A stretch of DNA of 64,000 bases, from positions 789,501-853,500 of the forward strand of contig NC_016024.1 of NCBI RefSeq assembly GCF_000226295.1, read 5' to 3'. Source of the DNA: Chloracidobacterium thermophilum B (lineage in GTDB: Bacteria > Acidobacteriota > Blastocatellia > Chloracidobacteriales > Chloracidobacteriaceae). The translations under genes were made by a program, and so were the position numbers. The notes under the pieces were generated by a model, which saw only the letters and a program-made list of their open reading frames with translations, had not been told where the DNA came from and made no database searches. This document shows, in pieces, positions 44,897 through 53,621 of the stretch (the stretch's first letter is position 1; each line of letters begins with the position of its first letter).

Positions 44897-45523
44897 TCAG
44901 TCAGGTTGAACGACACGCAGCAAATCCGCCCGCATCTGCTCTGCCAGGTTTGTGGTGAGGTCAAGTCCCTCACGCTTGACGGCCACCGTGCCATCTTTGC
45001 GGAGCAGGACAAAGCTGGGAATCACGGAGAGATTGAGGCGCTGGAACAGCAGAGTACCGCGTGGGTCCCGCGCGACAGGGTAGGTCAGGTGCAACTGGTC
45101 GCGCCAGGTTTTCAGGTCGGCGTCGCTGATGAAATCCCGGTCGCGAGGCTGGGTGCTGTTGGTAAGGACGAGGCAGAGCGTCACCTGGGGATGGTTGTCG
45201 GCAATGGTGTTCATCTGGCGCAGGAGCAGTCGCATCAGGGGCGACCCATGGGCAGTGAAGCACAGAAGAACAGCCTTGCCCCGCAACTGTTCCGCGTCGA
45301 GGGGCGAACCATCGGGAGTCGGCAGGAGAAACTCAACCGGATCGCCCTGTTTCTGAACCTTCTGCACCACCGTCGGATTCTTTTCCTGCGGAAGGGCCCC
45401 CGGGTCCGTGCCAGAGTGGCCGGCGAGGTTATGAGCCGGAACCGGCTGAACCACGAGTCCGGCCCACAGGAGCAGCGTCAAGACCCACGACCGGCCGGCA
45501 GGGAAGGATTTGGTAGGCAACAT
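44897..45523 (-). CDS. Exported thioredoxin-fold (TlpA/AhpC-like) protein lacking CxxC
   Basis: A 208-residue protein with a signal peptide (SWVLTLLLWAGLVVQPVPA) and a redoxin-type fold (EFLLPTPDGSPLDAEQLRGKAVLLCFTAHGSP..., IPSFVLLRKDGTVAVKREG). Where TlpA-like proteins carry WCxxC after the first strand, this one has FTAHGSPLMRLLL without cysteines, so it cannot act as a dithiol oxidoreductase at that site. The cis-Pro in IPSFVL is kept. The start at 45523 excludes a basic upstream extension. Function unknown. Confidence 0.8.
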   Translation of the reverse strand: MLPTKSFPAGRSWVLTLLLWAGLVVQPVPAHNLAGHSGTDPGALPQEKNPTVVQKVQKQGDPVEFLLPTPDGSPLDAEQLRGKAVLLCFTAHGSPLMRLLLRQMNTIADNHPQVTLCLVLTNSTQPRDRDFISDADLKTWRDQLHLTYPVARDPRGTLLFQRLNLSVIPSFVLLRKDGTVAVKREGLDLTTNLAEQMRADLLRVVQPD

Positions 45524-45709
45524 GATCTTTCTGCGGCTTCGATAAGGATACACCCGAATACCACCGATGAAGGCCCATCCGGGAAGGTTGCGTCAGGCAC
45601 TCGGCCGGCGTTGAAGACCTCGACAGCAGGAGGCGTTTGGGTACGTACCGAATAACTATGTTACATTCCAAACGGCCCGGTAAGCGATAGGGAGGTTCAC
45701 AAACATTTT

Positions 45710-47188
45710 ATGGTCACGGTGCTCGCGGCGCTTTGGTGGGGCGCCAGTCTGCTGGCGAGTGAGACGCTCGTCATGCTGGCGGCATTTCTGGTCGTACTGG
45801 GGACGACGGTCGTCATTCACGAGTTTGGTCACTTTGCTGCCGCCAAGTGGCTTGGCATGAAGGTCGAGATTTTTTCCGTCGGTTTTGGAAAGCGCCTGTT
45901 CGGCTTTCGGTGGAAAGAAACCGACTACCGGCTTTCGCTGCTGCCGCTCGGTGGTTACGTCAAGATTACCGGCATGGACCCGGAGGAAGAAGCCGCCCGG
46001 CAACAGCATCCTGACGCCTACCTGATGCGCCCGAAATGGCATCAGTTTTTGGTTCTGGTGGCCGGGCCGGCCATGAACATCCTCCTGGCACTGGCCATTC
46101 CCTTTGTCATCGGGCTGTTTTTCTTCAAGGCACCGGCCTATCTCAGCCAGCCGGCAGTGGTTGGCGCCGTGCCGATTGGCTCTTCGGCAGAAGAAGCCGG
46201 CATCCAGCCCGGTGATCGCATCGTCAGGTTTGCCGGTATCGAGTCTCCGACCTGGAGCAAGGTGCGCGATTACACGGCCATCAATGACGGCAAGCCCGTT
46301 CCGGTGACTATTGAGCGTAACGGACAACGGCTGGAGTTGACCATTATCCCGAAAGCCCGGCAGCAGGCCGGGAACATCGTTGGTGACGCTGGACTCCTGC
46401 CACAGGACATCCCGGCAGCACTGCCGGTCGTGGCCGCCGTGCAGCCCGGCTCGCCGGCGGCGCAGGCCGGGTTGCAACCGCAGGACAAGCTGCTGGCACT
46501 CGACGGACGCCCCATTCCGAACTTTGACTGGTTCAAGCAGTCGCTCCAGGCGTATGAAAACCGCCAGGTGGTGCTGACGGTCGAGCGCAAAGGCGAAACC
46601 CTCACCCTCACGCTGACACCCAAGCGCATTGACGGGGAAATCCGCATCGGATTCGTACCTGTCCCGCCGCCGCCGCTGCCACTGACACGCGAGCGGAAGT
46701 CCCTTCTGGGGGCAGCCCAGCATGCCGTCAACGAAAATATCCGCTTCATTGTGCTGACCGGTGAAGCTTTCCGGCAGATTTTCCGTGGGGAACGGAAAGT
46801 CTCCGACACGCTTTCGGGTCCCATCGGGATTGCCAAGGCTTCCGGCGATGCCGTGAAGTTCGGCGGACTGGAAGGACTCTTCTTCATCATGGGACTGCTC
46901 AGCCTCAACCTGGGGATTTTCAATCTGCTACCCATTCCCGTCCTGGATGGGGGGCACATTTTCCTGCTGGTGCTCGATGTCATGGCGGGCTGGGTTGGCT
47001 GGCGGCTCACCGATGACCTCAAGCAGCGTTTCAATCAGGCCGGTTTTGCCGTGCTGATGCTGCTGATGGTGTTTGTGATGTTCAACGATGTCACCCGTTT
47101 CTGGTGGAAGCCCGGCGCTGCCGAGCCGCCGCCACCGCCTCCACCGGCGGTTGAAAAGCCATCCCCGGAGAAGGCTCCTCCACGCTGA
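45710..47188 (+). CDS. rseP: RseP-type site-2 zinc metalloprotease
   Basis: A 492-residue intramembrane protease with HEFGH in the first helix, a second metal-binding element LLPIPVLDGGH, and two tandem PDZ domains (about residues 145-215 and 235-310; GSSAEEAGIQPGDRI and GSPAAQAGLQPQDKL). GGYVKITGMDPEE is also typical. RseP-like proteases cut anti-sigma factors and clear signal peptides at the inner membrane. The Pro-rich cytosolic tail is unusual in its length. It is followed after 167 bp by the rpmH operon. Confidence 0.95.
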   Translation: MVTVLAALWWGASLLASETLVMLAAFLVVLGTTVVIHEFGHFAAAKWLGMKVEIFSVGFGKRLFGFRWKETDYRLSLLPLGGYVKITGMDPEEEAARQQHPDAYLMRPKWHQFLVLVAGPAMNILLALAIPFVIGLFFFKAPAYLSQPAVVGAVPIGSSAEEAGIQPGDRIVRFAGIESPTWSKVRDYTAINDGKPVPVTIERNGQRLELTIIPKARQQAGNIVGDAGLLPQDIPAALPVVAAVQPGSPAAQAGLQPQDKLLALDGRPIPNFDWFKQSLQAYENRQVVLTVERKGETLTLTLTPKRIDGEIRIGFVPVPPPPLPLTRERKSLLGAAQHAVNENIRFIVLTGEAFRQIFRGERKVSDTLSGPIGIAKASGDAVKFGGLEGLFFIMGLLSLNLGIFNLLPIPVLDGGHIFLLVLDVMAGWVGWRLTDDLKQRFNQAGFAVLMLLMVFVMFNDVTRFWWKPGAAEPPPPPPPAVEKPSPEKAPPR

Positions 47189-47355
47189 GTCCGGGGGGCA
47201 TCTGCCAGCCAGGCTTGGCGAGGAGGAATGTCAACCAGCCTTCAAGTCCGCAGCTTGACGCCTGGCAGTCAAGGCCGTTACGCTTGCCGACTTTCATTGT
47301 GGTTCGGGGTGGCAACCGCTGACGGCCGTATTTTCAGAGAAAGGAAGTGATTGGG

Positions 47356-47505
47356 ATGAAGCGCACATATCAGCCGAATAACCGGAAACGGGCCAAGACG
47401 CATGGCTTTCGGGAACGCATGAAAACCAAGGGTGGGCGCAACGTCCTCAAGCGGCGTCGGGCAAAAGGGCGCAAGCGTTTGACGGTGAAGCACTACGGTT
47501 TCTGA
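47356..47505 (+). CDS. rpmH: 50S ribosomal protein L34
   Basis: A 49-residue, strongly basic protein [19 protein letters not shown]...VKHYGF with the typical L34 start and the conserved R-rich core ([17 protein letters not shown]). It is short enough to be easily overlooked. GGAAGTGATTGGG precedes the ATG. It heads the conserved rpmH-rnpA-yidD-yidC-jag cluster. dnaA and other origin-linked genes are not in the window. Confidence 0.98.
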   Translation: MKRTYQPNNRKRAKTHGFRERMKTKGGRNVLKRRRAKGRKRLTVKHYGF

Positions 47506-47524
47506 CGCAGCGGCGGCCCCGGAT

Positions 47525-47944
47525 GTGACCGATGTTGAACGGCCTGTCGCCCCCGTTTCCTGTCGGTTTACAAAACAGGCGCGCTTACGGACACCCCGCG
47601 AGTTTCAGCGGGTGTATCGCCAGGGCAGGCAGTTGCACTCATCACTGTTCACCATTTTCGTGGCTCCCAACCGGCTCGGCCGAACGCGCTTGGGCATCAC
47701 GGCCAGTCGGAAGGTGTCGAAGTCGGCCGTAGTGCGCAATCGGTGCCGGCGCCGGCTGCGGGAAGTGTTCCGCCGCCAGCAGGCGACGTTGCCGGTGGGC
47801 TGGGATATTGTGGTGAATGTCAAGTTTCAACTGACGACAGCAAGCTATGCGCTCATCGAACAGGAGTTTACCCGCCTGATGGAAAAGCTCTCCAAACTGG
47901 CAGCCGGTAGCCCGGCAGAGCCGACGGGTGAGGTGAGTGACTGA
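47525..47944 (+). CDS. rnpA: Ribonuclease P protein component
   Basis: A 139-residue RNase P protein that, with the catalytic RNA, trims the 5' end of tRNA precursors. It has the family motif [24 protein letters not shown] with the central RNR, after a [20 protein letters not shown]-terminus. Start is GTG 47525, 19 bp after rpmH. Slightly longer than typical, owing to N- and C-terminal extensions. Confidence 0.95.
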   Translation: MTDVERPVAPVSCRFTKQARLRTPREFQRVYRQGRQLHSSLFTIFVAPNRLGRTRLGITASRKVSKSAVVRNRCRRRLREVFRRQQATLPVGWDIVVNVKFQLTTASYALIEQEFTRLMEKLSKLAAGSPAEPTGEVSD

Positions 47945-48002
47945 CCCCGTGGCGCCGGCCAGGCTTCGGGAAGCGGGTGACTGTCGCCGGCAGCAGGTTG
48001 AA

Positions 48003-48278
48003 ATGCCTATGTTGAAGCAAGCGGTCTTGGCGCTGATTCGTCTGTATCAGCTTTTGATAGCTCCTCTCATGCCCCCGGTGTGTCGGTTTCAGCCCACCTG
48101 CTCGCACTACACCGCCGAAGCCATTACGCGGTACGGTCTGTGGCATGGGGGCTGGTTGGGCGTTTGTCGGCTGGCGCGGTGTCAGCCTTTCTGTCGTGGT
48201 GGGTACGATCCGGTCCCTGAGTTGACCACGCGGGCCATCGCGCAGGTGTCGCCGCGCACGAAAGGTAGTTCAGGCTGA
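48003..48278 (+). CDS. yidD: Membrane protein insertion efficiency factor YidD
   Basis: A small protein (91 residues from ATG 48003) with the YidD motif [15 protein letters not shown] and [16 protein letters not shown]. It assists YidC-dependent membrane insertion. A GTG at 47937 overlapping rnpA would give 113 residues, but the family normally begins near this ATG ([16 protein letters not shown]). Its TGA overlaps the yidC ATG. Confidence 0.93.
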   Translation: MPMLKQAVLALIRLYQLLIAPLMPPVCRFQPTCSHYTAEAITRYGLWHGGWLGVCRLARCQPFCRGGYDPVPELTTRAIAQVSPRTKGSSG

Positions 48279-50152
48279 TGGAAAAGTCTCGCGTTGCACT
48301 CGCCTTTGCGCTGTCATTGGCGGTGATGTTGGTCTGGCAGTATTTTTTTGCGCCGCCACTTCCGCCTCCCGGCGACGCGGCGGCTCCTCCGGCGGCCGGG
48401 CGTCCGGCGGCGTCCGAAGTGCCGGTGACCACCAGCCAAGCCTCCCCGGCCGCACCTTCCGACCTGACCCCCGCCGATGCCCCGGCCCGGGACATCACCG
48501 TTGAGACGCCCCTGTGGCGCGCCACCTTTTCCAACCGGGGTGGGGTCCTGACCCGGTTCGTGCTCAAGGCGTTGCCCAACGGGCGTGCGCTCCGCGCAAG
48601 CGATGGCAAATCGGAACTGGAAGTGCTGACCACGACTTCCCGCCGGGGCGACCCCGGTGCGCCGACGACCGAACTCGGTGCCGCCTTTGAGCTGATTGCT
48701 GCCGGGCAGGACGAGTTGACGGCATTCCTGAACCAGAGTCGCTACCAGGTCGAAGGCGCTGTTGCTGAAGAACTGTCCGTGGGTGAAGGCGAGACGGCCA
48801 CCCTGACCTTCGGCCTCAGCACGGCCCAGGGCTATCAGATCGTCAAGCAGTACGTCATTCGGGGCGGACGTTATGACTTCGACTTTCTGGCCGATGTGAA
48901 AAAGGATGGCGCACCGGTGCCGGTCATGTTTCGTCTGGGGCCGAATTTTGGCGACCAGGTGTTTGCCGAGTATGACGGCTACACGCACACGCCACCCCAC
49001 GCCGTGACGGTCATCGGCGGAAATGCCACCTTCACGCCCTTTACTTCAGTGGATGTAACTCCGCCTGGCGCGGCCAAACCCGCCTACCTGGCCAAGCCCG
49101 GTACGGCCTGGTGCGCACTGACCGATCACTACTTTGCCTTCACGGCCATTCCGCCGCAGCCCGGCACGGTACAGCTCAGCCGACGGGATGCCGTGACGCG
49201 CTTTCAGGGGCGCGATGTCAAGCGGGAATACGTCTTTCTGGATGTGCCGACGGTCAATGCGGCGGCCAACATCATTTACATTGGCCCGAAGGATCGGACG
49301 TACCTGGCTTCGGTGAGCCGGCTGCTCAAAACGGAGCGCAACCTCGATGTGGACTTACGCGAACTCAACGACTACGGCTGGCTGGCCTTTTTCGTACGGC
49401 CACTCATTCCGGCGCTCGACTGGCTGCTCCGGTTTTTCTATGCGCAAACCCAGAACTATGGCTGGGCTATTGTGCTGCTGACCTTTGTCGTCAACATGCT
49501 GCTGTTTCCGCTGCGCTGGAAAACGGCCGTATCCTTTCGCAAGGCGGCCGTCCATGCCCCGCGTCACAGGGAGTTGGCCGAACGGCTCAAGCAGTTGCAG
49601 GCGCAGAAAGTCAAAATGGATGACCCGCGCATGCTGGAGTTACAGCGCGAGCAGATTCAGCTTATGAAGGAAAGCCTGCCTATCATGGGCTGCCTGCCGA
49701 TTCTGTTGCAGTTGCCGATTTTTGTCGCCATTTACGTCTATCTTCAGCTTTCGATTGACCTGCGCCAGGCACCGTTCATCGGCTGGCTCACGGATTTGTC
49801 TATGCCTGACCCGTGGCATGTGCTGCCGGTGGTGCTGTGTGTGACCCAGATTGGGCAGAGTTACCTGATGCCGCAGCCGCCGGGGCCTGAAGACCCGGCG
49901 CTGGCGATGCAGCGCAAGATCATTGTCTGGGTGATGCCGATTCTGTTTGCGGCGCTGTTTTTCTGGAGTGCGCCCAGCGGGTTGGTGGTGTACTGGATGG
50001 CCGGGAATATCATCGGCATTACGCAACAGCTCATCATCAACCGCATGTTGCCGCCGCTGCCTGTTGCCGGCACGTCCCCAGGGAGTGCGGCCGATACGTC
50101 CGCTGCTGATGGAAAGGATAAAAAGAAGAAATTCAACCCCCGTCCAGCCTAG
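48278..50152 (+). CDS. yidC: Membrane protein insertase YidC
   Basis: A 624-residue Gram-negative-type YidC: N-terminal anchor (ALAFALSLAVMLVWQYFF), Pro/Ala-rich linker, large periplasmic beta domain (about 70-370), then five membrane helices with the conserved cytoplasmic hairpin (QLQAQKVKMDDPRMLELQ) and IMGCLPILLQLPIFVAIY. A Lys-rich C-terminal tail (KDKKKKFNPRP) may touch ribosomes. Start codon overlaps yidD stop. Confidence 0.97.
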   Translation: MEKSRVALAFALSLAVMLVWQYFFAPPLPPPGDAAAPPAAGRPAASEVPVTTSQASPAAPSDLTPADAPARDITVETPLWRATFSNRGGVLTRFVLKALPNGRALRASDGKSELEVLTTTSRRGDPGAPTTELGAAFELIAAGQDELTAFLNQSRYQVEGAVAEELSVGEGETATLTFGLSTAQGYQIVKQYVIRGGRYDFDFLADVKKDGAPVPVMFRLGPNFGDQVFAEYDGYTHTPPHAVTVIGGNATFTPFTSVDVTPPGAAKPAYLAKPGTAWCALTDHYFAFTAIPPQPGTVQLSRRDAVTRFQGRDVKREYVFLDVPTVNAAANIIYIGPKDRTYLASVSRLLKTERNLDVDLRELNDYGWLAFFVRPLIPALDWLLRFFYAQTQNYGWAIVLLTFVVNMLLFPLRWKTAVSFRKAAVHAPRHRELAERLKQLQAQKVKMDDPRMLELQREQIQLMKESLPIMGCLPILLQLPIFVAIYVYLQLSIDLRQAPFIGWLTDLSMPDPWHVLPVVLCVTQIGQSYLMPQPPGPEDPALAMQRKIIVWVMPILFAALFFWSAPSGLVVYWMAGNIIGITQQLIINRMLPPLPVAGTSPGSAADTSAADGKDKKKKFNPRPA

Positions 50153-50221
50153 CCCCCTCTGATGGCTGCACCTTACCGGCGGTGTCACTGGGGGGCGTAA
50201 GGTTGGATAGATGTCCTGCCC

Positions 50222-50713
50222 ATGTCCGATGCACTTTTGTCTGAACTGACTCCCGTTCGGGATGACGACAGCCTGACGCCGCTCCTGCACGATTTTCTGG
50301 CCAAGGTCATCCGCTACAGCGCCTGGCGAATGACGTTCACGATCAGCGAGCAGGGCGGGGTCTGGCAGGTGAATTTTGTCGGTGAAGATGCCGGCCTGTT
50401 GCTGGCCCGTGGGGGGGAAGTTCTCCAGGCGCTGGAGCACCTGCTGGAGCGCGTTGTGAATCATCACGCGCCGGGGCGGTGGGCGGTGCGTCTTGATGCC
50501 AACGGCTACCGCGCCAACCGTGAGCGGGAACTGGCGCTGATGGCACGGACGGCGGCTGCGCAGGTCAAAAAGTATCGTCAGCCTTTCACCTTCAGTGCCT
50601 TGAATGCCGCCGAGCGCCGGATTATTCACCTGACGCTGGCGACAGAACCCGGAGTGCGAACAGAAAGCATCGGTCATGGAGACGACCGCAAAGTGGTTGT
50701 CCATCCGGTATAA
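50222..50713 (+). CDS. jag: Jag/KhpB-type RNA-binding protein (KH and R3H domains)
   Basis: A 163-residue protein with a degenerate KH-like region and an R3H domain (NAAERRIIHLTLATEPGVRTESIGHGDDRKVVV). It lacks the N-terminal Jag_N domain, so it is a short form. The protein binds RNA and often follows yidC. Position 69 bp after yidC matches that order. Confidence 0.87.
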   Translation: MSDALLSELTPVRDDDSLTPLLHDFLAKVIRYSAWRMTFTISEQGGVWQVNFVGEDAGLLLARGGEVLQALEHLLERVVNHHAPGRWAVRLDANGYRANRERELALMARTAAAQVKKYRQPFTFSALNAAERRIIHLTLATEPGVRTESIGHGDDRKVVVHPV

Positions 50714-50740
50714 CCACGGCTGACCCGAGGACAACCTTTC

Positions 50741-51700
50741 GTGAAAACGGGTGCCGTGCATTGGAAATTTCTCATCCTGCTGTGGTTGGGCGTGCTGCTA
50801 AACGGCGGCTGTCTGACTTCGCGTGTGTCCCTGCCACGGCTGCTGCCGCTCCATCCGCCGGTTGCTGCTGAAGAGCTGGTGGGGCGCATTGCCTGTCTTC
50901 AACAGGTACAGGCGGTGCGGACAGCCGTCCAGTTGCAGTTTGTGGACTATCGGGATTCGACACGCGGCGTCGGCAAAGCCTATCCTTCGGCCAGCGGGGC
51001 GCTGGTGCTGCGGCGTCCACAGTTCATTCGCTTACAGGTGCAGGCGTCGTTGCTTGGCTCGCTGGCGGATATGGCCTCGGATGGGCAGCAGTTTACCGTA
51101 GCCGTGTTTTATCCTGCCGACCGGCAGGCTTTCATTCGCGGGTCCAATGCCAAGACCTACAAGCTACCGGCTGCGGAGCAGAAGCCGGCGCCGGATGTGA
51201 GCGCGTTTGCCAGCCTGCGACCGCAGCACCTCTCTGTGCCCTTGCTGCCGCCACCCATCCCGCCGGCCTCCCCGGACATCAGTTGGTCGGTGTTTGAGAC
51301 GCGCCGGGATGAAAGCCTGATGACGGATGCGCGACCGGAGTGGGTGACACGCACGTACTATCTCCTTTATGTTGCCCAGCGCGATCTGTCGGGGCAGTGG
51401 CATCCGCGCTTTGCCTATTGGTTTGACCGGACGCAACCGGGGACGCCCCTGACACGGCTCGAAGTCTTTGAAGAAAACGGAGACCTCAGCACCATTTCGG
51501 ATTTTGGCGGATATACTACGAATGGCGGAACGCCCAAGCTGCTCCCGGAGTGGGTACGGATTTTGCGCCCGGCGGAAGGCTATGCCCTGCGGGTGATGTT
51601 TCAGTCGCCGGAAATCAACCCGCCGTCTCTGCCGGAGGACGTTTTCACCCTGACCAATGACCGCAACCTGAAAGTCGTGGACCTCGATGCCCAGCCCTAG
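50741..51700 (+). CDS. Probable outer-envelope lipoprotein of unknown function
   Basis: A 319-residue protein starting at GTG 50741 with GAGG 9 bp upstream. The N-terminal signal [15 protein letters not shown] ends in a weak lipobox, so Cys lipidation is likely but not certain. The rest is beta-rich, with [17 protein letters not shown] and [21 protein letters not shown], resembling the concave beta-sheet of LolA/LolB-like carriers. Three genes later comes a LolA-like protein and directly after it an ABC ATPase, which suggests envelope lipid or lipoprotein traffic. Confidence 0.75.
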   Translation: MKTGAVHWKFLILLWLGVLLNGGCLTSRVSLPRLLPLHPPVAAEELVGRIACLQQVQAVRTAVQLQFVDYRDSTRGVGKAYPSASGALVLRRPQFIRLQVQASLLGSLADMASDGQQFTVAVFYPADRQAFIRGSNAKTYKLPAAEQKPAPDVSAFASLRPQHLSVPLLPPPIPPASPDISWSVFETRRDESLMTDARPEWVTRTYYLLYVAQRDLSGQWHPRFAYWFDRTQPGTPLTRLEVFEENGDLSTISDFGGYTTNGGTPKLLPEWVRILRPAEGYALRVMFQSPEINPPSLPEDVFTLTNDRNLKVVDLDAQP

Positions 51701-52436
51701 CCCCCTGCCCGGTATAACTCCTGCTCCGACTGACACGGCGGCCGCTCCAGTTCTCGTTGCGGTGCAGTCAGTGACCATGGTCTATAAAGTGGGACGGATT
51801 GCCGTGCGGGCCTTGGACAATGTGAGTTTTACCGTCCGGCCCGGGGAATTTGTGTCCATCATTGGGCAATCGGGTTCGGGAAAGTCCACCCTGCTGCACA
51901 TTCTGGGCGGGCTGCTCAAGCCGACGAGTGGTTCGGTCATCTTGGACGGACAGGACCTGGCGGCCGTCAGCGATCAGGAACGAACGGCCATCCGCCGGCA
52001 GAAGATTGGCATCGTGTTTCAGCGTTTCAACCTGTTTCCGACCCTTTCCGCCGAGGGCAACCTGCGCCTGGCCGAGCAGATTCGCGGGGTCAACGGGCAG
52101 GACCCGACTCATCGCCGCGAGTTGCTCCGGCTGCTCAACCTCGAACAGCGCCTGCACCACAAACCGCTGGAGCTGTCCGGGGGCGAACAGCAGCGGGTGG
52201 CCGTGGCGCGGGCCCTCATCAATCGTCCCAAGTTGCTGTTGGCGGATGAGCCGACCGGCAACCTCGACAGCGAAAACTCCCGCATCGTGCTCGACATGCT
52301 GCGGCAGCTCAACCGGGAACTTCACCAGACGGTCATCATGATTACCCACAACCCGGAAGCGGCGGCCATCGGCACACGCATCATTTCCATGCGGGATGGG
52401 AAAATCATCGCCGACCAGCCCAACGACCCCCAATGA
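51687..52436 (+). CDS. ABC transporter ATP-binding protein (LolD/MacB type)
   Basis: A 249-residue ATPase: Walker [11 protein letters not shown]-loop [10 protein letters not shown], signature [15 protein letters not shown], Walker [16 protein letters not shown]-loop ITHNPEAA. The [11 protein letters not shown] form is typical of the LolD/MacB/FtsE group. It overlaps the preceding lipoprotein gene by 14 bp, and the next small gene by 4 bp. No cognate permease is present. Confidence 0.93.
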   Translation: MPSPSPLPGITPAPTDTAAAPVLVAVQSVTMVYKVGRIAVRALDNVSFTVRPGEFVSIIGQSGSGKSTLLHILGGLLKPTSGSVILDGQDLAAVSDQERTAIRRQKIGIVFQRFNLFPTLSAEGNLRLAEQIRGVNGQDPTHRRELLRLLNLEQRLHHKPLELSGGEQQRVAVARALINRPKLLLADEPTGNLDSENSRIVLDMLRQLNRELHQTVIMITHNPEAAAIGTRIISMRDGKIIADQPNDPQ

Positions 52437-52792
52437 AGCAACTCTTTCGTGGCATCAAGGCGGCTGTCCTGTGGAACTATGAGCGCGGCTCGTGGCAGTA
52501 CGACGTGCTGTGCTGCCTCATTCTGGCCTTCATTTTCCTGATTCCATCGAGCTGGTTTGATGAGCGTCCCGTGACGCGCCGCCAGGCGGCCGCCCGGCTG
52601 GGCAACATTGGAAACCCGGAGTTCATCAGCATGGCGGAACTCGGTCAGTTCCCGCCCACGACGACCTTGCAGTTCGCGCTCGAACAGGTGGGCACGGCCC
52701 GCTACGGGCGTCCCGTACGGGTACAACACTTCGAGTATGTCAACGATGTGTCCGGGTGCCAGATTGCCGGGTATCACGTCTGGTTTGAGTGA
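52433..52792 (+). CDS. Small membrane-anchored hypothetical protein
   Basis: A 119-residue protein of unknown family. It has one hydrophobic helix near residues 26-42 ([17 protein letters not shown]) and an exported C-terminal part with two conserved-looking blocks ([17 protein letters not shown] and [11 protein letters not shown]). It begins in an ATGA overlap with the ABC ATPase, so translational coupling suggests a working link with that ATPase. Confidence 0.75.
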   Translation: MKQLFRGIKAAVLWNYERGSWQYDVLCCLILAFIFLIPSSWFDERPVTRRQAAARLGNIGNPEFISMAELGQFPPTTTLQFALEQVGTARYGRPVRVQHFEYVNDVSGCQIAGYHVWFE

Positions 52793-52913
52793 GCACCGGA
52801 CACAGCCGCATCAATTTCGGCAACATCTCCCGGTTTAGGCGTGAGTCCGGCGACGGATATGCGATAGCATGGGCGTTTGTCATCCTTCAGCCAAGGTGGA
52901 GCAGGGCATCATT

Positions 52914-53606
52914 ATGAGAGAGCGACGGCGACAATGGATCGTGAGCGGGCTGCTGTCCCTGATGGGTCTCATGTGTGCAGGGCTTCCGGGCAGCGCGCGG
53001 CCCGGTGGTGTGGACCTTCAGACGGTCATCAGGAATTTACAGGCGGCGAATCAGCGACTCAGTGGCTTGCGCGCCACGGTGGTGCACCAGCGGGTCAACT
53101 CACAACTTGGCGTCCGCGAGCCACAGCAGGTGGGCACGCTGCGCTTCAGCACGAAAGGCAATGTCCGGCGGCTGCGGATTGATTACACCGAGCCGCAGTC
53201 GAAGACGGTCGTCGTCAACGGCAATGAGGCCATTCTGATTGAACCGGCGCTCAATCAGGCTTTCGTCAGCACGACCAGCGAGATAGCCAAGAAAACGGCC
53301 TCGACCAGCCTGCTGACCGTCCTGACCGATGCACAGCAGCTTTCCGACAACTTCGAGGTATCACTTGAAGGCGACGAAAACCTTGATGGGCAGCCCACGA
53401 CGAAGCTGCTCCTGCGTCCAAAGGGCAAAAGCCAGTACACGCGCCTCGAAGTCTGGGTGTCGCACCAGAACTGGCTGCCTGTCAAACAGGTGCTGCATAC
53501 CCGGAGCGACTACACCACGATCCTGCTGAGCAACATCCGCTTGCAGTCCATCCCGGAATCCAGCTTCAAGGTGGACTACAGCAAATACAAAGTCATCCGG
53601 GGCTAG
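52914..53606 (+). CDS. LolA-like outer-membrane lipoprotein carrier
   Basis: A 230-residue protein with a signal peptide (WIVSGLLSLMGLMCAGLPGSA) and a LolA-type beta-sheet domain (VDLQTVIRNLQAANQRLSGL, GTLRFSTKGNVRRLRIDYTEPQSKTVVVNGNE, LPVKQVLHTRSDYTTILLSNI). LolA shuttles lipoproteins across the periplasm. Start ATG 52914 chosen because the upstream frame is unlike a signal peptide. It follows the ATPase and small membrane protein in the same direction. Confidence 0.8.
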   Translation: MRERRRQWIVSGLLSLMGLMCAGLPGSARPGGVDLQTVIRNLQAANQRLSGLRATVVHQRVNSQLGVREPQQVGTLRFSTKGNVRRLRIDYTEPQSKTVVVNGNEAILIEPALNQAFVSTTSEIAKKTASTSLLTVLTDAQQLSDNFEVSLEGDENLDGQPTTKLLLRPKGKSQYTRLEVWVSHQNWLPVKQVLHTRSDYTTILLSNIRLQSIPESSFKVDYSKYKVIRG

Positions 53607-53621
53607 GGGGACGCTTGGTGG

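Noticed and set aside
47228-47350. A 40-codon frame upstream of rpmH preceded by AGGAGG
   Set aside because: The Shine-Dalgarno-like sequence is only about 1 base from the ATG and the product shows no sign of being a protein; a leader-peptide role cannot be supported.
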